From: Alphaproteobacteria bacterium
GTDB lineage: Bacteria > Pseudomonadota > Alphaproteobacteria > Caulobacterales > Maricaulaceae
Length of the DNA: 64,000 nucleotides
Direction: 5' to 3'
Assembly: GCA_016124675.1 (NCBI GenBank)
Contig: WGNG01000004.1
Location: 62,001 to 126,000, forward strand
The notes beneath the pieces were generated by a model that saw nothing but the letters and a program-made list of their open reading frames with translations, did no database searches and was not told where the DNA came from. Made by a program: the position numbers and the translations under genes. The stretch's first letter is position 1, and each line of letters starts with the position of its first letter. Positions 59,051 through 64,000 of the stretch are shown one piece after another.

Positions 59051-60838
59051 CTAGAAGGCTTCGGCGTCGAGCGCCATCAGGGACGATGCGCCGCTTTCGA
59101 TGCGCGCCAGATGGGCGTCCGCGTCGGGCAGCCAGCGCTCGACGAAGTATTGCGCGGTGACGAGCTTGGACTTGTAGATCGGATCGCTGTCACCAGCTGC
59201 CACCCGCGCCGCGGCGACCTTGGCCATCTTCGCCCATTTCCAGGCAAAGCAGGTCAGGCCGAACAGGTGCAGGTAGTCGGTCGAGGCCGCGCCGGCATTG
59301 TCGAAGTTCTCCAGCCCCTTCTCCACCAGCCAGTTGGTGGCGCGCTTGAGCTTGGCAGTGACCGCTTCCAGCCCCTCCACAGACGACGCGATGGCTGTGT
59401 CGCCCTTGTTCTCGGCGACGAAGGCGTCGAGCGCCGCGAAGAAATTATTGATCGGGCGCATGCCGTTCATGGCCAGCTTGCGGCCCACCAGATCGAGCGC
59501 CTGCACGCCATTGGTGCCTTCATAGATCAGGGTGATGCGCGCATCACGCAGGAGCTGGGACATGCCCCACTCCTCGGTGAAGCCCGACCCGCCATGGATC
59601 TGCAGGCCCTTGGAGACGCTGTCATAACCCTTGTCGGTGAGATAGGCTTTGATCACCGGGGTCAGCAGCGCCATGTAGTCGCCTGCGGTTTCGCGCGCCT
59701 TCGCGTCCTCGCCGCGGTGCTCGAGGTCGCCCTGCAGCGCGGTCCAGTAGGCCAGCGCCCGCGCGCCCTCCACGAAGACTTTCTGGTCCATCAGCATGCG
59801 CCGCACGTCCGGGTGCACGATGATCGGATCGGCCGGGCCGTCGGGATTTTTCGGCCCCGTCAGCGAGCGGCCCTGGAGGCGCTCCTTGGCGAAGCTGAGC
59901 GAGAACTGATAGGCGGTTTCGGCCAGGCCCAGACCCTGCAGGCCCACGCCCAGGCGCGCCTCGTTCATCATGACGAACATGATGCGCAGGCCCTTGTTCT
60001 CCTCGCCCACCAGCCAGCCGGTGGCCTCGTCATAATCCATCACGCAGGTGGCATTGCCGTGGATGCCCATCTTGTGCTCCAGCCCGCCGCACTGAAGCGT
60101 ATTGCGCTGGCCGGGCGCGCCGTTGTCATCGGGGATGAATTTGGGCACCACGAAGAGCGAAATGCCCTTCACGCCGGCCGGCGCGCCTTCAATGCGGGCC
60201 AGCACCAGGTGGACGATATTCTGCGACAGGCCGTGCTCGCCGGCCGAGATCCAGATCTTCTGTCCGGTGATGCGGTAGGAGCCGTCGCCATTGGGCACGG
60301 CCTTGGTGCGCAGCATGCCCAGATCCGTGCCGCAATGGGGCTCGGTCAGATTCATCGTGCCCGACCATTCGCCCGAAATCATCCTGGGCAGGTAGAGCGC
60401 CTTCTGCTCATCCGAGCCGCCCACCACCAGCGCATGCACCGCGCCGCCGGTGAGGCCCGGATACATGCCGAACGCCATGTTGGCGCTGGTCACCATCTCG
60501 TTGAAGGCGAGGTTGAGATAATGCGGCAGGCCCTGGCCGCCATATTTCGGATCGCCCGAAATCGCCGTCCAGCCGCCCTCGGTCATCTGGGCGTAGGCGT
60601 CCTTGAAGCCGTCCGGCGTCGTCACGACACCGTCTTTGAGCGTGCAGCCCTGCACGTCGCCGGTCTTGTTCAGCGGCGCCAGCACGTTCTCGCACAGCTT
60701 GGCGCCCTCTTCCAGAATGGCCTCGACAATGTCGGGCGTGGCGTCGGAAAAGCCGTCAAGATGGCTGTATTGCTGGACATCCAGAAGATCGTTGAGGACG
60801 AATTTCTGGTCACGAAGCGGGGCGCGGTACTGGGGCAT
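59051..60838 (-). CDS. Acyl-CoA dehydrogenase, large (approx. 595 aa) C-terminally extended type
   Basis: MNLTEPHCGTDLGMLRTKA, KIWISAGEH, QIHGGSGFTEEWGMSQLLRDARITLIYEGTNGVQALDLVGRK. Confidence 0.93.
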   Translation of the reverse strand: MPQYRAPLRDQKFVLNDLLDVQQYSHLDGFSDATPDIVEAILEEGAKLCENVLAPLNKTGDVQGCTLKDGVVTTPDGFKDAYAQMTEGGWTAISGDPKYGGQGLPHYLNLAFNEMVTSANMAFGMYPGLTGGAVHALVVGGSDEQKALYLPRMISGEWSGTMNLTEPHCGTDLGMLRTKAVPNGDGSYRITGQKIWISAGEHGLSQNIVHLVLARIEGAPAGVKGISLFVVPKFIPDDNGAPGQRNTLQCGGLEHKMGIHGNATCVMDYDEATGWLVGEENKGLRIMFVMMNEARLGVGLQGLGLAETAYQFSLSFAKERLQGRSLTGPKNPDGPADPIIVHPDVRRMLMDQKVFVEGARALAYWTALQGDLEHRGEDAKARETAGDYMALLTPVIKAYLTDKGYDSVSKGLQIHGGSGFTEEWGMSQLLRDARITLIYEGTNGVQALDLVGRKLAMNGMRPINNFFAALDAFVAENKGDTAIASSVEGLEAVTAKLKRATNWLVEKGLENFDNAGAASTDYLHLFGLTCFAWKWAKMAKVAAARVAAGDSDPIYKSKLVTAQYFVERWLPDADAHLARIESGASSLMALDAEAF

Positions 60839-60938
60839 GTCGGTCTCCGGAAAAACTGGGCCGGCGGTCGATGTCATCGGGCCGGCTGCAAGGAAGGCCG
60901 CCAGCCCGGTGCGGGTCTGGCGTGAACGGTATCGGGCG

Positions 60939-61421
60939 TCAGTCTGGCGGGCCGGCGGCCCATTCGGTCATGCGCGCCGCCGCGAGCGCCTCGAAGGCGC
61001 GGGCGCGGCGCTTGATGTCGTCAGGCGGCTCACGGTTGGCCAGCCGGTCCTCCAGCCAGCGCGTTCCGGCGTGCAGCTCGGCCAGCGCCGCCTCGATATC
61101 CTCGCGCTGGCGCTCCAGAACGGCGATGCGCTCGCGCATCCGCTCCAGCGCCAGGCCCAGATGGGCGCGCGAGCCGTGATCAAGCTGCTCGATCTCCAGC
61201 ATCTCACGCACATCATCGAGGGAAAAGCCCACCCGCCGGCCCCGCAGGATCAGCTCCAGCCGGGCGCAATCGGCCGCCGTGTACAGCCGCGCCGCCCCGC
61301 GCCGGCGCGGTTTGAGCAGGCCCTTCTGCTCGTAAAAGCGCAGCGTGCGCGCCGTAACGTCAAAGCGTTCGGCAAGCTCTCGTATGGTGAAGAGCGAGTC
61401 AGGCGCGGGCGTGTGCTTCAT
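60939..61421 (-). CDS. MerR family transcriptional regulator (LiuR-like)
   Basis: FTIRELAERFDVTARTLRFYEQKGLLKPRRRGAARLYTAADCARLELILRGRRVGFSLDDVREML. Confidence 0.9.
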   Translation of the reverse strand: MKHTPAPDSLFTIRELAERFDVTARTLRFYEQKGLLKPRRRGAARLYTAADCARLELILRGRRVGFSLDDVREMLEIEQLDHGSRAHLGLALERMRERIAVLERQREDIEAALAELHAGTRWLEDRLANREPPDDIKRRARAFEALAAARMTEWAAGPPD

Positions 61422-61441
61422 GGCGACCACCATCTACCAGC

Positions 61442-61457
61442 TTGACGTTCACGTCAA
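61442..61457. promoter_or_regulatory. Palindromic operator TTGACGT-TC-ACGTCAA upstream of the MerR gene
   Basis: TTGACGTTCACGTCAA between divergent MerR (-) and TPR (+) genes; resembles LiuR-type ACGTnnACGT sites. Confidence 0.65.
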
Positions 61458-61528
61458 CGTCAATCTGGCCGAGCTGGCGCGAGCGGCGATCCTAGGCGCT
61501 GCGGGCGACTCGCGCCAATGCTGACACG

Positions 61529-62416
61529 ATGAACGCTCGCCCCCACATCTGCCTGATCGCGCTCGCCGCGCTCAGCCTGTCGGCGCCCGCCCAGGCGCAA
61601 TTGCATGACGTGCTCCTCGTGGAGCGCGAAGGCGGCCCGCATCTCTGGCTCGCCTTCGGCCGCCAGCCTGCGGCGCTGCTGATGGAGGGCGGTGCATTGC
61701 ATGTCATCGGCGTGGACGCCGAGGCGGCGCGCAGCATCATTCCCGCCAGCCCGGCGCCCTTCGCTGGCTTGCGCCTGGCGCCGGAAGCCGGCGGCGTCAG
61801 CATCACACTCGACGGCGTGGCGATCAGCACCGCCGAGCTGCGCGCAGGCGGCGTATGGCTGACGCTGGACGCCGCCGGCTGGACCGCGCCGCCGCCCGCG
61901 CCCATCGCTGCGGCCTCCACCCCCTTTGCGCCGCCGCGTCCGCCGGCGGCGGTTGCGAACGCCCGCGCCGACGCTCCGCCTGCGGATCCGTCGCCGTCGA
62001 ACCCTGCGCCCGAGCAAACGCAGGCGCTGTCACCTGCGCCAGCGCCGGCAATCCCGGCCCCTGAAGCGCCCGCCACGCCCGCCGCGCGCGCCGCCGCCGT
62101 GAACCCCGCCTGCGCCGGCGTCGCGGAGGAGCTGGAGGATGCGCCCTGGGACCTTGATCTCATCGCCGCGCAGGGCGCGTGCCTCGCCCAGGCCGGCGAC
62201 AGCGCGGATGCGCGTGTCCAATACGAACGCGTGCTCGCCTTCGAGCCTGAGCACGCCCGCGCGGCGCTGGGTCTGGCGCGTCTGCAAGAAGCCGCCGGCG
62301 AGCTCACCGCGGCCGCCGAGCTCTACGAGATAGCTGCGCGCAACGCCCGCACCGACGGCGAAGCCCTCGAAGCCATGGCGGCGGCCCGGCGGTTGAGAGA
62401 GGCGTCGGGGGGTTAG
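61529..62416 (+). CDS. Exported Ala/Pro-rich protein with C-terminal TPR-like repeats
   Basis: Signal peptide; Pro/Ala linker; LIAAQGACLAQAGDSADARVQYERVLAFEPEHARAALGLARLQEAAGELTAAAELYEIAAR. Confidence 0.7.
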   Translation: MNARPHICLIALAALSLSAPAQAQLHDVLLVEREGGPHLWLAFGRQPAALLMEGGALHVIGVDAEAARSIIPASPAPFAGLRLAPEAGGVSITLDGVAISTAELRAGGVWLTLDAAGWTAPPPAPIAAASTPFAPPRPPAAVANARADAPPADPSPSNPAPEQTQALSPAPAPAIPAPEAPATPAARAAAVNPACAGVAEELEDAPWDLDLIAAQGACLAQAGDSADARVQYERVLAFEPEHARAALGLARLQEAAGELTAAAELYEIAARNARTDGEALEAMAAARRLREASGG

Positions 62417-62528
62417 GTTTTTTCCACCGCGCACCAAACCTGCCTTCCTGGAAGCCGCGAAGCGGCTATCTGTGACCCATCCACCGAATTTCCCAGCCGC
62501 CGAAGCGGTTTGGAGGTGTCGGGATGGG

Positions 62529-62546
62529 TCCCGGCTTGCGCCGGGA
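62529..62546. repeat. Dispersed palindrome TCCCGGCTTGCGCCGGGA (family B half-unit)
   Basis: Same core as 53215-53232. Confidence 0.7.
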
Positions 62547-62590
62547 GAACGCAATGAGGGCGCGAATGGAGTGATGTCCCGCCACGCGTC

Positions 62591-62712
62591 GGGAGGGTGG
62601 CTGAGCGCAGGCGAAGCCGGGTGGGGCGGCGCCGTCAAAATTATGCATGGGGCGGCGCCTCACCCCACCCCCGGCGCAGCGCGCCGCACCCTCCCCATCA
62701 AGGGGAGGGAAA
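62591..62712. repeat. Dispersed palindromic repeat, family A
   Basis: GGAGGGTGGCTGAGCGCAGGCGAAGCCGGGTGGGG...GGGGCGGCGCCTCACCCCACCC...CACCCTCCCCATCAAGGGGAGGGAAA, direct homolog of 38611-38769. Confidence 0.85.
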
Positions 62713-62780
62713 GAAATCGGCGCTGATCCTGTCCCCGCTCCCGCTTGCCGCTCGCCGCGCAGCGGGTTAGGTCTGACGTC

Positions 62781-63554
62781 ATGAGCGAGCGAGTCTTTCC
62801 CCTGTCCGGCGTGTATAATTTTCGCCGCTTCGGCGCCTATCCGGCGGCGGGGGGCGGGCATGTCGCGGACCGGCTGTACCGGTCCGGGCAGTTTTCGCGC
62901 GCCACGCCGGACGACCAGACGCGCCTGGACGGGCTGAACATCCAGGTGGTGGCCGATCTGCGCCGTCCGCGCGAGCGCGAGGCCGAGCCGAGCTTCTGGG
63001 TTGAGCGCACAGGCGTGCGGGTGCTCGCCAGCGACCATGCCGGGCATGTCGAGCCGCCGCACATGGTTTTCCTGCGCGAGAGCGATATGAGTCTGGGCTC
63101 GATCCGCCAGTTCATGACGCAGACCTACAAGCGCCTGCCGTTCGACGAAGGCAATATGAGCGTCTTCCGCGCCGGGTTCGTGGCGCTGGCCGAGGCCGAT
63201 GACGCGGCGGGTTTCGTGGTCCATTGCGCGGCCGGCAAGGACCGCACCGGGATATTCTGCGCCTTCCTGCTGATGGAGCTGGGCGTGGACGCCGGGACGG
63301 CGCGTGAGGATTACCTCATGACCAATACGGCGGTCGATTATGACGAACTCGCCCCGAAAGTGCAGGCGCGCCTGCTCGAGCAGATGGGAAAGCGCGTCGG
63401 CGACCGTGAAGTACGCGCCTTTCTGGGCGTGGAAGGCGAGTATCTCGATGCGGCCATGGCGGCGGTGGGCGATGTCCACAGCTATCTGCGCGGGCCGCTG
63501 GGCCTGTCGGAGGCCACGCTGGAGGCGGTGAGGGCGAGGCTGATCGCGCCGTGA
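62781..63554 (+). CDS. Tyrosine-protein phosphatase
   Basis: P-loop VVHCAAGKDRTGIFCAFLLMELGV; N-terminal GVYNFRRFGAYPAAGGGHVADRLYRSGQF. Confidence 0.92.
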   Translation: MSERVFPLSGVYNFRRFGAYPAAGGGHVADRLYRSGQFSRATPDDQTRLDGLNIQVVADLRRPREREAEPSFWVERTGVRVLASDHAGHVEPPHMVFLRESDMSLGSIRQFMTQTYKRLPFDEGNMSVFRAGFVALAEADDAAGFVVHCAAGKDRTGIFCAFLLMELGVDAGTAREDYLMTNTAVDYDELAPKVQARLLEQMGKRVGDREVRAFLGVEGEYLDAAMAAVGDVHSYLRGPLGLSEATLEAVRARLIAP

Positions 63555-64000
63555 GCGCCGTGGGTCTGGACCGCTGGATTGATCCCGATGCGGCGCTGGA
63601 CGCCTTTGACGGCGCGCCCTTCACGCTCCTGATGCGGGGTGGCGGGACGGATGTGCGCGGCCGGTACAGCTATCTGTGCGCGCAGCCTGACTTTATCGTG
63701 ATGGATGACGACCCTGCGCGCGGCTTTGCGCGCTTGCGCGCCGGTTTCAGGCCGCGGCGGACCGGTCAGGGTGGCGAGGACGGTTTCAGCGGCGGCTATG
63801 CCGGGCTTCTGGCCTATGATCTCGGCCGTGCGTTTGAAGCCGTGCCGGCTTTGGCGCCAGGCCTTGCGCCCTGGCCGGCGCTCGCCATGGGCTGGTACGC
63901 GGCGGTCATCCGTTTTGATCACGCGGCGCGCGAGGTCGTGGTGCGTGGCGACAGCGAGGCGGCGCGGCGTCTGGCGGCGCGGATCGAGGGCGCATCGGGC
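63551..64000 (+). CDS. Aminodeoxychorismate synthase component I-like (PabB) N-terminus, truncated by window end; GTG start
   Basis: Open frame to window end; LDRWIDPDAALDAFDGAPFTLLMRGGGTDVRGRYSYLCAQPDFIV...GGYAGLLAYDLGRAFE typical of TrpE/PabB N-domain. Confidence 0.65.
   Translation, partial: MSAVGLDRWIDPDAALDAFDGAPFTLLMRGGGTDVRGRYSYLCAQPDFIVMDDDPARGFARLRAGFRPRRTGQGGEDGFSGGYAGLLAYDLGRAFEAVPALAPGLAPWPALAMGWYAAVIRFDHAAREVVVRGDSEAARRLAARIEGASG

Noticed and set aside
58859-60925. 688-aa plus-strand ORF
   Set aside because: Antisense shadow of the two acyl-CoA dehydrogenase genes.

Overview
GC-rich alphaproteobacterial chromosome segment. The CtrA-type site at ftsZ, the FtsZ C-terminal peptide and a DivJ-like kinase suggest a Maricaulales/Caulobacterales-type genome (inference). 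From left to right: (1) an alpha-glucan / Entner-Doudoroff locus (GH97 fragment, CBM20-like-esterase fusion, eda-glk-edd-pgl-zwf, GH13); (2) an initiator tRNA with a non-canonical anticodon stem, followed by an alternative oxidase; (3) a DivJ-like sensor kinase with CtrA-like/GANTC promoter elements, MDR oxidoreductase, hydrolases and pckA; (4) lpxC, a Cys-rich orphan small protein behind an FNR/FixK-type box, and ftsZ with an exact TTAA-N7-TTAA box; (5) lgt, ubiK, proC, then a compact C5-methyltransferase / FAD monooxygenase / vsr operon, and gltX; (6) an unusual 35-43 kb cluster: DUF1838, two Tat-signal nitrilase-fold proteins that both appear to lack the catalytic Cys, a CpcT/CpeT-like bilin-lyase-fold protein, an isochorismatase-like amidohydrolase and two PuuE/NodB-like deacetylases, invaded by a VapBC-like toxin-antitoxin module and a dispersed repeat, with a perfect 18-bp AT-rich palindrome in its promoter region; (7) an endonuclease/exonuclease/phosphatase gene with an in-frame TAA just before its SDHLPLW active-site motif; (8) a cNMP-binding/thioredoxin-reductase fusion, DEAD helicase, gor, bacterioferritin, tRNA-Gly, ATP-dependent DNA ligase; (9) a beta-oxidation cluster with a MerR regulator and LiuR-like palindrome, a glycine-zipper small protein and a REP/BIME-like repeat array; (10) a tyrosine phosphatase and the start of a pabB-like gene. 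The best candidate for an undescribed system is the 35.2-43.0 kb cluster. All calls are made by eye from sequence; no database search was run.
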